Assembly: GCA_021414115.1 (NCBI GenBank)
Contig: JAIOPD010000091.1
Span: 18,647 to 82,646 of the forward strand
Direction: 5' to 3'
Length of the DNA: 64,000 nucleotides
Source: Planctomycetia bacterium
GTDB taxonomy: Bacteria > Planctomycetota > Planctomycetia > Pirellulales > UBA1268
Every line of letters begins with the position of its first letter. Position 1 is the first letter of the stretch. This document shows positions 39,724 to 47,243 of the stretch, one piece after another. Below the pieces are notes generated by a model that did not search any database, had not been told where the DNA came from, and saw only the letters and a list, made by a program, of their open reading frames with translations. The translations under genes were made by a program, and so were the position numbers.

Positions 39724-40254
39724 TCAGCCCAGGGGTGTCCACTTGTCGAACGTGGCCGCCTGGCCCCGATGGATTTCCCGGGCATCGGTGAGATTCCAGA
39801 CGACGGCCCGCTCAATGCGAAACCGCCGGCCCGTGCGCGAGATGCGCACGCCGGTGTAGTCATCGACAAACCCGTCGCTGCGGGTCCGTTCGAGGAGTCG
39901 GGCCCGTTCGCCGCGGTGCATGGGCTCGGCGGTCAGCCGCGACGGCGTCCGCGTCAGCAGATCCGCATCCATTTCCCAGAGGGCGAGGGCGGCGGCATTG
40001 CCGTAGCTGAGAAGGGGGTCATCGTCCGTGCCGTGCGAGACGACGACAAACGGGGCTCGGTAGAGCCGTTCCGCCTGGGCCACGGCCGACCCCTCGCGAG
40101 CGACGAGCTCCCGACCGAGCCGCTGCGAAAACGAGTCGAGGAGCAGCCCGGCATGGGCGACCCAGTCAGGCCGGCTCCAAGGTTCTGGGCTGGTCGCCAC
40201 GTGAATCTCTCCGAGTACGTCGCCACAGTCTAGCGATTCCCCCGTCGGTGACAT
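39724..40254 (-). CDS. MEKHLA domain-containing protein
   Basis: A 176-residue soluble protein made almost entirely of a MEKHLA domain (a PAS-related fold first seen in plant HD-ZIP regulators and found alone in many bacteria). Diagnostic stretches are PFVVVSHGTDDDPLLSYGNA, LWEMDADLLTRTPSRLTAEP and YTGVRISRTGRRFRIERAVV, then WNLTD and the GQAATF end. The function is unknown; PAS-like sensing is possible. Start at the ATG with GAGG upstream. The frame stays open upstream through a type A repeat, which encodes RWRLGLPDED, but this part is rejected. Confidence 0.88.
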   Translation of the reverse strand: MSPTGESLDCGDVLGEIHVATSPEPWSRPDWVAHAGLLLDSFSQRLGRELVAREGSAVAQAERLYRAPFVVVSHGTDDDPLLSYGNAAALALWEMDADLLTRTPSRLTAEPMHRGERARLLERTRSDGFVDDYTGVRISRTGRRFRIERAVVWNLTDAREIHRGQAATFDKWTPLG

Positions 40255-40258
40255 GCTG

Positions 40259-40321
40259 TCCTCGTCGGGAAGCCCCAAGCGCCAGCGCGGGGAAGACGTC
40301 CTCCAGCCCGCCCCGCTCAGC
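40259..40321 (+). repeat. 63-bp direct repeat, copy 1 (contains a type A unit)
   Basis: Identical to 40412-40474 at 61 of 63 positions; the offset is 153 bases. The first half contains a type A REP-like unit (40268-40292, GAAGCCCCAAGCGCCAGCGC) and the second half is unique to these two copies (GAAGACGTCCTCCA, then CGCCCCGCTCAGC). Confidence 0.85.
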
Positions 40322-40377
40322 AACACCCGCTCGCGAAGCCACCCCGATCCCCGTCGCTCGCGCTCCGGGCTTCCTGA
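40268..40377. repeat. REP-like inverted doublet (type A and type B)
   Basis: Type A unit forward at 40268-40292 and type B unit reverse at 40350-40377 (CGTCGCTCGCGCTCCGGGCT). Compared with the doublets at 8 kb and 15 kb the A and B arms are swapped, as expected if the whole doublet is inverted. Confidence 0.7.
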
Positions 40378-40411
40378 GCATCCGAGATCACCCCCTCATG
40401 AAACGCCCGCC

Positions 40412-40474
40412 TCCTCGTCGGGAAGCCCCAAGCGCCAGCGCGGGGAAGACGTCCTCCACCTCGCCCCGCTCAGC
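40412..40474 (+). repeat. 63-bp direct repeat, copy 2 (supplies a stop codon)
   Basis: Second copy of the 63-base repeat. Its last bases contain TCA at 40470-40472, which is the stop codon of the membrane-protein gene on the minus strand, so the repeat defines the C-terminus of that protein. Confidence 0.85.
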
Positions 40475-41078
40475 GGGTCGCCAGCCAGATGGCAACGGCC
40501 GCAATCGTGAGGCCGAGGCCGGCGAATACGGCCGCCCACGGGCTCGAACGCACCTGGAGCAAGCGAATGGACCGCCGCAGCCTGCGGCTGAACTCCGACC
40601 AGGCCTCGGCCGATGTTCGGCCGCCGACGGCGATGATGCTCACCGTCCGCGCAGGCCCACGGTCGTCGAGATGCAGTTGGAGCCCGCGGGCCGGAAGGGC
40701 GGCCGTCTCGCCCGCCCATCTGGCCGACGCATCGAGGCCCGCCACGAGTTCCGCTACGACCGGCCGCAACTGGTCGATGCCGATGTTGTAGACGACGAGC
40801 CGGGGACGGACGGCGAGCATCCCGAAGGCGACCGCGAGCACAAAGCCGACGAGGAGCGCGACGGTCGTCCACGGCGACGTGCCGACCGCGGGCTGCAGAA
40901 TCGCCAAGGGCCCCGCGACCACCAGCCCACACACGGCCGCCGCGAGGAGCGCCGCGTCAAGCGGGCCCGACAGGGCCACGGGCCTACGGCGGGCATGCAG
41001 CGCCGCCAGCGCGATCAGGTAGGCCGCCAGCGGCAGGAGGGCCATCCACAGGGGAATCTGCGTCAGGGCGCTGCTCAT
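40470..41078 (-). CDS. Membrane protein of unknown function
   Basis: A 202-residue protein with at least four hydrophobic segments: IPLWMALLPLAAYLIALAAL, LLAAAVCGLVVAGPLAIL, TTVALLVGFVLAVAFGML and the C-terminal PWAAVFAGLGLTIAAVAIWL. Between the third and last is a soluble stretch of about 80 residues (PRLVVYNIGIDQLRPVVAEL and EAWSEFSRRLRRSI). No family was recognised. It follows a 38-codon gene and a Minf_1886-type gene closely, suggesting a three-gene unit. Start at ATG 41078, without a strong ribosome site; the frame stays open upstream across the small gene. Confidence 0.68.
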   Translation of the reverse strand: MSSALTQIPLWMALLPLAAYLIALAALHARRRPVALSGPLDAALLAAAVCGLVVAGPLAILQPAVGTSPWTTVALLVGFVLAVAFGMLAVRPRLVVYNIGIDQLRPVVAELVAGLDASARWAGETAALPARGLQLHLDDRGPARTVSIIAVGGRTSAEAWSEFSRRLRRSIRLLQVRSSPWAAVFAGLGLTIAAVAIWLATR

Positions 41079-41130
41079 GGAAAACCAGCCGGTGCGGCCC
41101 TCACTCCGACGATTCAGATCCACCGACCCA

Positions 41131-41247
41131 TCAACGCCACGCCATCCACGCCAGGAGTGCCAGCCAGGCCGCCTCCACAACCACCGCGATGGCGAACCAC
41201 CGTCGCGGCATGAGGGCCTCGTCGGACGTCCGCCTCAGCTGCTCCAT
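41131..41247 (-). CDS. 38-residue single-pass membrane peptide
   Basis: A short gene read as MEQLRRTSDEALMPRRWF followed by a hydrophobic helix AIAVVVEAAWLALLAWMAW and a final Arg. GGGGAG lies just upstream of the ATG, which is 11 bases after the stop of the Minf_1886-type gene. The positive cluster before the helix predicts the N-terminus in the cytoplasm. Support is position in a tight same-strand unit, the ribosome site and the clean membrane topology; there is no homology evidence. Confidence 0.55.
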   Translation of the reverse strand: MEQLRRTSDEALMPRRWFAIAVVVEAAWLALLAWMAWR

Positions 41248-41258
41248 CGGACTCCCCG

Positions 41259-41747
41259 TCAGATCGGGTCGGGCACCACGAACGACAGGTCGCGGGAAAA
41301 TGCCTCGTCGAACCCATACACGTCGCGAAAGTCTTCGCGCTTGTCGGCGCGGGTCTTGCGCATCTGTCCGATGTCGATCATGTTGAACACGATCTCACCG
41401 ATATCGTCTGTCCGACGAAGTCCCCAGGTCGCAAGGACGGTGGGGGCGAGATAGCCGTACTGCTGCAGTCCGTAGAGGCGAGCCGCTTCGCAGAGTTGCT
41501 GCCCGGAGACGTGCCGCTCGACCCCCCGGCGGCGGCGTCGGCCGGGGCGGGCTCGGGGCTCCCCGGATGATTCGCTCTCTCCTCTCGGGAGCGGCTCCAA
41601 CTCCTCGGCCGCCGGCTCCTGCCCCATCCCGAGCGACTCCTGCGCGAACGAGAGTGACTCGAGCACGAACAGGTAAGCATCGAGCGTGTACCGCTGATCT
41701 CGTTGCAGCAACTGGAAGAGCGGATGGGCGGGATCGACGAGCGGCAT
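41259..41747 (-). CDS. Minf_1886-type conserved protein
   Basis: A 162-residue soluble protein resembling the conserved Minf_1886 family of planctomycetes and verrucomicrobia. Typical features are DPAHPLFQLLQRDQRYTLDA, YLFVLESLSFAQESLGMG, HVSGQQLCEAARLYGLQQYG, the WG near VLATWGLRRTDDIGEIVFNM, and a final DKREDFRDVYGFDEAF. A basic Arg-rich insertion (RARPGRRRRRGVERH) sits in the middle and may be a variable linker. The role is unknown. First gene of a probable three-gene unit. Confidence 0.82.
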   Translation of the reverse strand: MPLVDPAHPLFQLLQRDQRYTLDAYLFVLESLSFAQESLGMGQEPAAEELEPLPRGESESSGEPRARPGRRRRRGVERHVSGQQLCEAARLYGLQQYGYLAPTVLATWGLRRTDDIGEIVFNMIDIGQMRKTRADKREDFRDVYGFDEAFSRDLSFVVPDPI

Positions 41748-41853
41748 CGCGGGTCCTTCGAGGGGCCGGAAGGACGCAAGTATATCGCGAAGAGCCGCAC
41801 CGACGAGCCGACAACGCGGAACGCGAGCGCCGGGGATGCCCCGCCTGATTCGA

Positions 41854-42813
41854 TCAGCGAAGCTGTGCCGCCGGGGCGGCCGGCGCGGGGGGCGGGGCCT
41901 GTGCCGTCAGGTCGTCGAGCACGTACTTGTAACCGAAGGGGGTCATCGGCTTGGCGAAGTCGCGAATCATGTCGAGTCCCTTGTCGATCAGGTTCGTGCG
42001 GGGGTCGAACTGGTAGACGTCGCGGTCCTGCCCGCCGGGCTTGTAGATCTGGATCGCGAAGGGCATCAGGTCACTGGCCTGGAGAATCAGTTCCACCTTG
42101 GAGAAGTTGGAGGCGTCCGCCTGAAATCGCGGCAACGACTCCAGCCAGATCTGATCGCGGACGCCCGGAGGCGTGACCAGCCGCATCCAATACCTCTTCT
42201 TCAACGTGTCGGCCTTCGCACCGAAGACGAACGGAAGTGGCCCGTCGCTGATCGCCTTCCCACGCATCTCCGGAGGCAACTTCGTCTCGCGCAGCTGCCT
42301 TTCAGAGTGCCGAAACTCGTAGATGCTCTCGCCGTTGCACACCCAGTGTTCCCCGGTATCGCCACCACGGACCTCGTACCGCCGGACCTCCGGGCTCCAC
42401 TGCTTGGTTTCCTTGACGCGAAACAGTCCCTTGTCGGGGGCCGCGTATTTCAGCTCTCCGCTGCTCTCGGCGAACGCCAGCCGCTCGCCAGCCGCATCGA
42501 CGGGGCTCCACGCGTTGTATTCCCACTTGTGAAATGTGCACGACCAGGTGCGGACGGCGGCATTGCGGGTCTCCCAGGCCGCGAGCAGTTGATCGAGCGC
42601 GGCCTGCTGCTCGGGCGTGAGCGCGGCGGGCTGCTGCGGCGCCGCGGGGGGAGCGACGGCCGCGACCCGCTGCGGCGCCGGCTGCTGAGTCTGCGGGGCC
42701 GCGGCTGGAGGCACCGCCACCTGGGCCCATGCCGTGCCGCCAGAGGAGAGCGTGGCGAGAACGGCGGCCATGGCCGCAGCGCGGCGAAACGTCATCGGCA
42801 GGCGACGGGTCAT
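41854..42813 (-). CDS. Exported planctomycete protein, TIGR03009-like
   Basis: A 319-residue protein with a signal peptide (AAAMAAVLATLSSGGTAWAQ), a Pro/Ala/Gln-rich linker (about 35-65), and a domain with DQLLAAWETRNAAVRTWSCT, EYNAWSP, GELKYAAPDKGLFRV and EHWVCNGESIYEFRHSERQL, the pattern of the planctomycete-specific TIGR03009 proteins and of LolA-like beta folds that carry lipids. The LolA resemblance is an inference. CGGAG precedes the ATG by 7 bases. The C-terminal tail is again Pro/Ala-rich. Confidence 0.8.
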   Translation of the reverse strand: MTRRLPMTFRRAAAMAAVLATLSSGGTAWAQVAVPPAAAPQTQQPAPQRVAAVAPPAAPQQPAALTPEQQAALDQLLAAWETRNAAVRTWSCTFHKWEYNAWSPVDAAGERLAFAESSGELKYAAPDKGLFRVKETKQWSPEVRRYEVRGGDTGEHWVCNGESIYEFRHSERQLRETKLPPEMRGKAISDGPLPFVFGAKADTLKKRYWMRLVTPPGVRDQIWLESLPRFQADASNFSKVELILQASDLMPFAIQIYKPGGQDRDVYQFDPRTNLIDKGLDMIRDFAKPMTPFGYKYVLDDLTAQAPPPAPAAPAAQLR

Positions 42814-42960
42814 GGAACAACTCCGCGTGGCAGTCCGGGCAGGCGGCGGACTCTAGCAGGCTTGTTTCAGCCCGGCGAGGCCGTTTTCACCGCTCCTTTC
42901 CCAGCTCGATTGCACCCGTTTTCAGAGCCTTGCCGGCGTGGGGGCGGCAAAAGTCTCCTC

Positions 42961-42985
42961 ACATGGGGCCGCGGCGGCCCCATGT
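42961..42985. repeat. 11-bp perfect hairpin
   Basis: ACATGGGGCCG at 42961-42971 pairs with CGGCCCCATGT at 42975-42985 around a three-base loop CGG. It is very GC-rich and would be a stable stem in RNA from either strand. A T-rich stretch (minus strand GACTTTTGC) comes only after about 8 bases, so classical intrinsic termination is doubtful. Confidence 0.6.
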
Positions 42986-43037
42986 TCGTCGAGCGTTCGC
43001 CGACCCCCGCGCCTCGTCCGTCGACGTGCGATGCTCC

Positions 43038-43153
43038 CGCCGGCAGGCGACGGAGGCTGACGAGCGTTGAAGATTTCGCTCGCTCGAGGTCGCGGTCCAC
43101 CCAGGCACCGCGCGAAATATTCCCGCGAAGGAAGCCTCCGTCGCCTGCCGGCG
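43038..43153. repeat. Perfect 21-bp inverted repeat with a 74-bp spacer
   Basis: The arm at 43038-43058 (GCCGGCAGGCGACGGAGGCT plus one leading C) is the exact reverse complement of 43133-43153. The spacer has no coding signal. Different from the 26-base ends of the 133-bp element, so it represents another repeat or a long hairpin at the 3' side of nadE. Confidence 0.7.
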
Positions 43154-43171
43154 TCTCGCACGCGCGGAGCG

Positions 43172-45169
43172 TCACGACTCCGACGCGACCGCCGCGCGGA
43201 GCTCCGCGAGTTCGCGGGCGAAGCCCCCCGAGAGGATCGGAAACCGGCACCAGGTCTTGGGATCGAGGTTCTGGTCGTCGAGATGGAAGGACGGCGCATA
43301 GCGCTCACGCTTCCACTGGTTGCGGCTCCAGAGCGTGAAAAATCGCTGCGTCCAGACGGCGAGTTGCCGCGAGTCATGCCCCGGAAACTCCCGTCGCAGC
43401 CGGTGCCAGGCCTCGAGCGGCGTCTGCTTGTCGCGAATGGCGGCCCGTTCGATCGCGTCGAGCACGTCGTAGGGCATCAGGTCGGCCTCGTCGGTCTGAC
43501 CTTGTGCTGCGGGCCGCAGTTCGGCCGTCGGGGCTTGCACGTTGACCGCGGCAAGGGCGGGGATCGGGCCGACGCCCTCGGGTCCCGTCCGCTCCAGCCA
43601 TCGCAGCCACCGTCGCAGGTAGGCCTTGTCGATCCCGGCGATCGGCGCGATGCCGCCAGAGGTGTCGCCGTCCATGGTGGCGTAGCCGACCGCCGCTTCG
43701 GAGCGATTGCTCGTCGATACCAAGAGCGCACCGGTGATGTTGGCGAGCATCCACACGCCCGGAGAGCGGGCCCGGGCCTGGATGTTCTGCAGGGCGACGT
43801 CATCCTGCTGCCACGTGAGCGGCCGGCCCACGGCGCCGGCGACGATCGTCTCGTAGCCGCGAACGAGCGGCTCCACGTCAAACTCATGAAAGACCGCGCC
43901 GAGGGCCGCCGCCAGGCTCTGGGCCGCGTGTCGCGTGACGGCGCCCGAGTTGGCCGTCGACTGGTACACGCATGTCAGCGCCGTTCCCACGAGCGATCGC
44001 GCGGCGGCGGCTCCTGCTGGCGACGGCAGGCCGAGGCGGGCGGCCGCGGCCGGCGGCGACAGCTCGGCGACGGCCAGTCGGACGGCGATCGCCACCAGGC
44101 AGGCCACGGCGGAGGAGTCCGCACCCCCGCTCGCCGAGACGACGAACCCCCGGGAGCGGCTTTTCCTCATGTAGTCAAAGAGCCCGAGCGACACGGCCCG
44201 GGCAAACTCCTCCTCCTTGAAGTGCTCGCCCCGCTCCCAGGCGTCCCGGGCGTCGTGCCCTTCGGCACCGGCGTGGCCGGGGACCGCAGGGGGCGTGAAC
44301 GGCACCGCGATCCGGTCGCCCTCGATCGCGTCCGGCACCGGCTCCACCGCGAGCCGCGCCTGCGCGAGCCGCAGGCCGTCGAGATCGACGACCGCCGTGG
44401 TCAACGCATGGTCGGCAAAGGAGAACCGACGGCCCGAGGCGAGCATCCTGCCCGCCGCCGCGACCATCACACCGCCGTCGTAGACGGCCCGGCCGGCCTC
44501 ATTGCCCACGAGATTCGCATAGACGTAGGCCGAGGCGAAGGCTCGCGAGCCGTCCACGACGAATCGGCGACGGATCTCGTCCTTGCCGAAGGCGAAGTGG
44601 CTCGCGGAGGGATTCAGGATCAGGTCGATCCCGCGGGCCGTGAGCATGGCCCCCGGTCGATCCGCCACCCAGGCATCCTCGCAGATTTCGAAGCCGATGC
44701 GGACTCCTCCGCAGTCGAATCGCAGGTCGCCGATGGGCACGTCGCGGCCCCCGAGAGAGAGCGTGCCGCGGCGACCGCGGTGCCAGGGCCGAAACCATCG
44801 CGGTTCATAATGGATGCCGTCGCCGGCGAGATTCTGCTTGCAGGCGATGCCGGCGATTCGGCCGTCGGCCACGACGGCCGCGGCATCGTAGAGACCGCTC
44901 TCGAACCGCACCGGCAGTCCCAGTGCCACGACCATGCCGGCCGTGTGCGGCACGATTTCCCCGAGCACGTCGATCGCAAGCCGCTGCACGCCGGGAGATT
45001 GAAACGCATCCTCGCAGCCGTAGCCGGTGATGCAGAGCTCGGGCAGGCAGAGCACCGATACGCCGACGTCCCGCGCGGCCCTGATCGCGGCGATGATCCG
45101 GTCGCGGTTGCCGTCCCAGTCGAGCGGCGTCTGATTGAGGGCCGAGCCGCCGACGCGGATCAGATGCAT
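43172..45169 (-). CDS. nadE: Glutamine-dependent NAD+ synthase
   Basis: Final step of NAD synthesis: amidates deamido-NAD using ammonia released from glutamine. A 665-residue two-domain protein. The N-terminal nitrilase-type amidase (about 1-280) shows the Glu in LCLPELCITGYGCEDAF, Lys in GIACKQNLAGDG and nucleophile Cys in GFEICEDAWV. The C-terminal ATP pyrophosphatase-type synthase has FVVSASGGADSSAVACLVAI near residue 340, then GALLVSTSNRSEAAVGYATM and GDTSGGIAPIAGIDKAYLR. ATG at 45169, 13 bases after the speA stop, so the two are likely co-transcribed. With nadK at 2.8 kb the window has two NAD(P) steps. Confidence 0.94.
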   Translation of the reverse strand: MHLIRVGGSALNQTPLDWDGNRDRIIAAIRAARDVGVSVLCLPELCITGYGCEDAFQSPGVQRLAIDVLGEIVPHTAGMVVALGLPVRFESGLYDAAAVVADGRIAGIACKQNLAGDGIHYEPRWFRPWHRGRRGTLSLGGRDVPIGDLRFDCGGVRIGFEICEDAWVADRPGAMLTARGIDLILNPSASHFAFGKDEIRRRFVVDGSRAFASAYVYANLVGNEAGRAVYDGGVMVAAAGRMLASGRRFSFADHALTTAVVDLDGLRLAQARLAVEPVPDAIEGDRIAVPFTPPAVPGHAGAEGHDARDAWERGEHFKEEEFARAVSLGLFDYMRKSRSRGFVVSASGGADSSAVACLVAIAVRLAVAELSPPAAAARLGLPSPAGAAAARSLVGTALTCVYQSTANSGAVTRHAAQSLAAALGAVFHEFDVEPLVRGYETIVAGAVGRPLTWQQDDVALQNIQARARSPGVWMLANITGALLVSTSNRSEAAVGYATMDGDTSGGIAPIAGIDKAYLRRWLRWLERTGPEGVGPIPALAAVNVQAPTAELRPAAQGQTDEADLMPYDVLDAIERAAIRDKQTPLEAWHRLRREFPGHDSRQLAVWTQRFFTLWSRNQWKRERYAPSFHLDDQNLDPKTWCRFPILSGGFARELAELRAAVASES

Positions 45170-45182
45170 GGGAGTTGGGCCG

Positions 45183-47105
45183 TCACCCCTGCGACGGTTC
45201 CTCGAGGTAGGTGTAGCCCCCCAGCCCTTCCTCGTAGAACTTGAGAAACCGGCCCGCCTGGCTGTCGCAGATGCGGCCTTCACGGACCGCCTGCTCGATC
45301 GAGTCGCGGAGCCGCTGGACGAGCTGGTTGGAGTCGAACTCGACGTAGTCGAGCACCTCGCGGACGGTGTCGCCCTTGATCACGGCGTCGACCACCACCT
45401 CACCCCGATCATCGGTGCTCACGTGGACGGCGTTGGTGTCGCCGAAGAGGTTGTGCAGGTCGCCGAGGATCTCCTGGTAGGCGCCGATCAAGAAGGCCCC
45501 CAGGTAATACGGCTCGTTCTGCCAGCCGTGGAGCGGCAGCGTTCGCTTGACGTCCCGCCGGTCGATGAACTGGTCGATCTTGCCGTCTGAATCGCAGGTC
45601 ACGTCGCCGAGCACGGCCGCCCGGCCCGGCCGCTCGTTGAGGCGATGGATCGGCATCACCGGAAAGAGTTGTTTGATCGCCCAGCTGTCAGGAATCGACT
45701 GAAAGAGGGAGAAGTTGCAGAAATACGTGTCGGAGAGCGAGGCCTGCAGGCCTTCGAGCTCCTCGGGGACATAGTCGAGGGTCTTCGAGAGTTTGTAGAT
45801 GCGGCGGCAGATCGCCCAATAAAGATTCTCGACCGCGGACCGCTGGTCGAGTGGCAGATAGCCGCTCGAAAACAGGTTCATCGCGGTGTCGAGCGACTGC
45901 TGTGAGTCGTGATAACTCTCCAGCAGATTCCGCACGTTGATGTTTTGGTAGGTCTCCCACAGGTCGTGCAGCGGCTGCTCGGCGTCGGCCGGCGGCTCCG
46001 TCACGTCGCCCATCCCCCCCTGCTCCGACACGCCCAGCACACCGAAGATCAGCATGCTGTGGTAGGCGACGACGGCCCGGCCGCTTTCGGAAATGATCGT
46101 TGGATGGGGAACGCCCGCCTCGTCGCAGGCGTTCTGCACGTGGTAGACGACGTCGTTGGCATATTCCTGCAGGCTGTAGTTGACGCTCGACTCGAAGTTG
46201 GTCTGGGAGCCGTCATAGTCCACGCCGAGACCGCCACCGACATCGAGGTAGCGGAGGCCGGCGCCTCGCTTGACCAATTCCGTGTAGATGCGAGACGCCT
46301 CGTTGAGGGCGGCCTTGATGTGGCGAATGTTGGTGATCTGGCTGCCCTGATGAAAGTGCAGGAGTTGCAGGCAGTCTTCCATCCCGCGGGCCGCCAGCAG
46401 ATCGAGCCCCTTTACCAACTCGCTCGCCGTGAGGCCGAACTTGGAGCGAAACCCGCCCGACGACTGCCAGCGGCCGCTGCCCCGCGTGGCCAGCTTGACC
46501 CGCATGCCGATCCGCGGCCGCACGCCGAGTTTCTCGGCATAGTCGAGCACCAGTTGGAGCTCCGAAAAGCGTTCGACGACCGGGATGATCCGCCGCCCGA
46601 TCTTCTGGGCGAGCATGGCGGTCTCGATAAACTCCGCGTCCTTGAAGCCGTTGCAGATGATCGGCGTTTCGTTGTCGGCCAGGGCGATCACGGCGAGCAG
46701 TTCCGGCTTGCTGCCGGCCTCGAGGCCGAAGCGATACGGCTTGCCGAATCGCAGCACCTCCTCCACCACCTGCCGCTGCTGATTGACCTTCACAGGGTAG
46801 ACGCAGCAATACTCTCCTCGATAGCCGCTCTCCTTCATCGCGTGGGCGAACACGCCGTGGATCTCCCCCAGCCGATGCTGGAGGATCTCCGCGAAGCGGA
46901 GCAGGATGGGCAGGTCGATGCCCCGCACCTGCAGGCGGTCGACCAGTTGCTTGAGGTCGATGCTCTTCGTCGGATCCTTGTCGGGATGGACGAGCAGGTT
47001 CCCGTTGGGCCCCACCGAAAAATAGCCGTTGCCCCAGCGTGCGACCTCGTAGAGGTCGGCGGCATCCGCCGTGGTCCAATGCTCGAGTTCGAGGTCAACC
47101 GCCAT
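45183..47105 (-). CDS. speA: Biosynthetic arginine decarboxylase
   Basis: PLP-dependent fold-III enzyme that turns arginine into agmatine for polyamine synthesis. The 640-residue product matches SpeA. The PLP lysine is in VYPVKVNQQRQVVEEVL, GLEAGSKPELL follows, and LLHFHQGSQITNIRHIKAAL, YLDVGGGLGVDYDGSQTNF and IISESGRAVVAYH mark the barrel. The second domain contains FSLFQSIPDSWAIKQLFPVM and CDSDGKIDQFID. ATG at 47105. Upstream is a MATE transporter gene on the same strand, 138 bases away; downstream is nadE. Agmatinase (speB) is not in the window. Confidence 0.95.
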   Translation of the reverse strand: MAVDLELEHWTTADAADLYEVARWGNGYFSVGPNGNLLVHPDKDPTKSIDLKQLVDRLQVRGIDLPILLRFAEILQHRLGEIHGVFAHAMKESGYRGEYCCVYPVKVNQQRQVVEEVLRFGKPYRFGLEAGSKPELLAVIALADNETPIICNGFKDAEFIETAMLAQKIGRRIIPVVERFSELQLVLDYAEKLGVRPRIGMRVKLATRGSGRWQSSGGFRSKFGLTASELVKGLDLLAARGMEDCLQLLHFHQGSQITNIRHIKAALNEASRIYTELVKRGAGLRYLDVGGGLGVDYDGSQTNFESSVNYSLQEYANDVVYHVQNACDEAGVPHPTIISESGRAVVAYHSMLIFGVLGVSEQGGMGDVTEPPADAEQPLHDLWETYQNINVRNLLESYHDSQQSLDTAMNLFSSGYLPLDQRSAVENLYWAICRRIYKLSKTLDYVPEELEGLQASLSDTYFCNFSLFQSIPDSWAIKQLFPVMPIHRLNERPGRAAVLGDVTCDSDGKIDQFIDRRDVKRTLPLHGWQNEPYYLGAFLIGAYQEILGDLHNLFGDTNAVHVSTDDRGEVVVDAVIKGDTVREVLDYVEFDSNQLVQRLRDSIEQAVREGRICDSQAGRFLKFYEEGLGGYTYLEEPSQG

Positions 47106-47243
47106 GCCTGCCCCAATCGGGGAACAGCGCCGCGCGGGGCACCGTCGATGCGACGGGTCCACACGAGCGACCGCTTTCACAGAGTGTAGCGTCGGCCGAC
47201 GCCGAGGCCATGCCAATCCTCGGTGCCGAGACGCCGCGGTGGT

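Larger units (their letters stand above)
42814..43171. other. Intergenic region with two strong inverted repeats
   Basis: A 358-base gap between the 3' end of nadE and the start of the TIGR03009-like gene. It contains an 11-base hairpin at 42961-42985 and a perfect 21-base inverted repeat whose arms lie 74 bases apart (43038-43153). No gene, REP-like unit or 133-bp element was seen. Either hairpin could end the nadE transcript, but neither is followed by a clean U-tract. Confidence 0.75.

Noticed and set aside
42867..43250. 127-codon frame upstream of the TIGR03009-like gene
   Set aside because: It crosses both inverted repeats and the end of nadE, with no ribosome site or domain.
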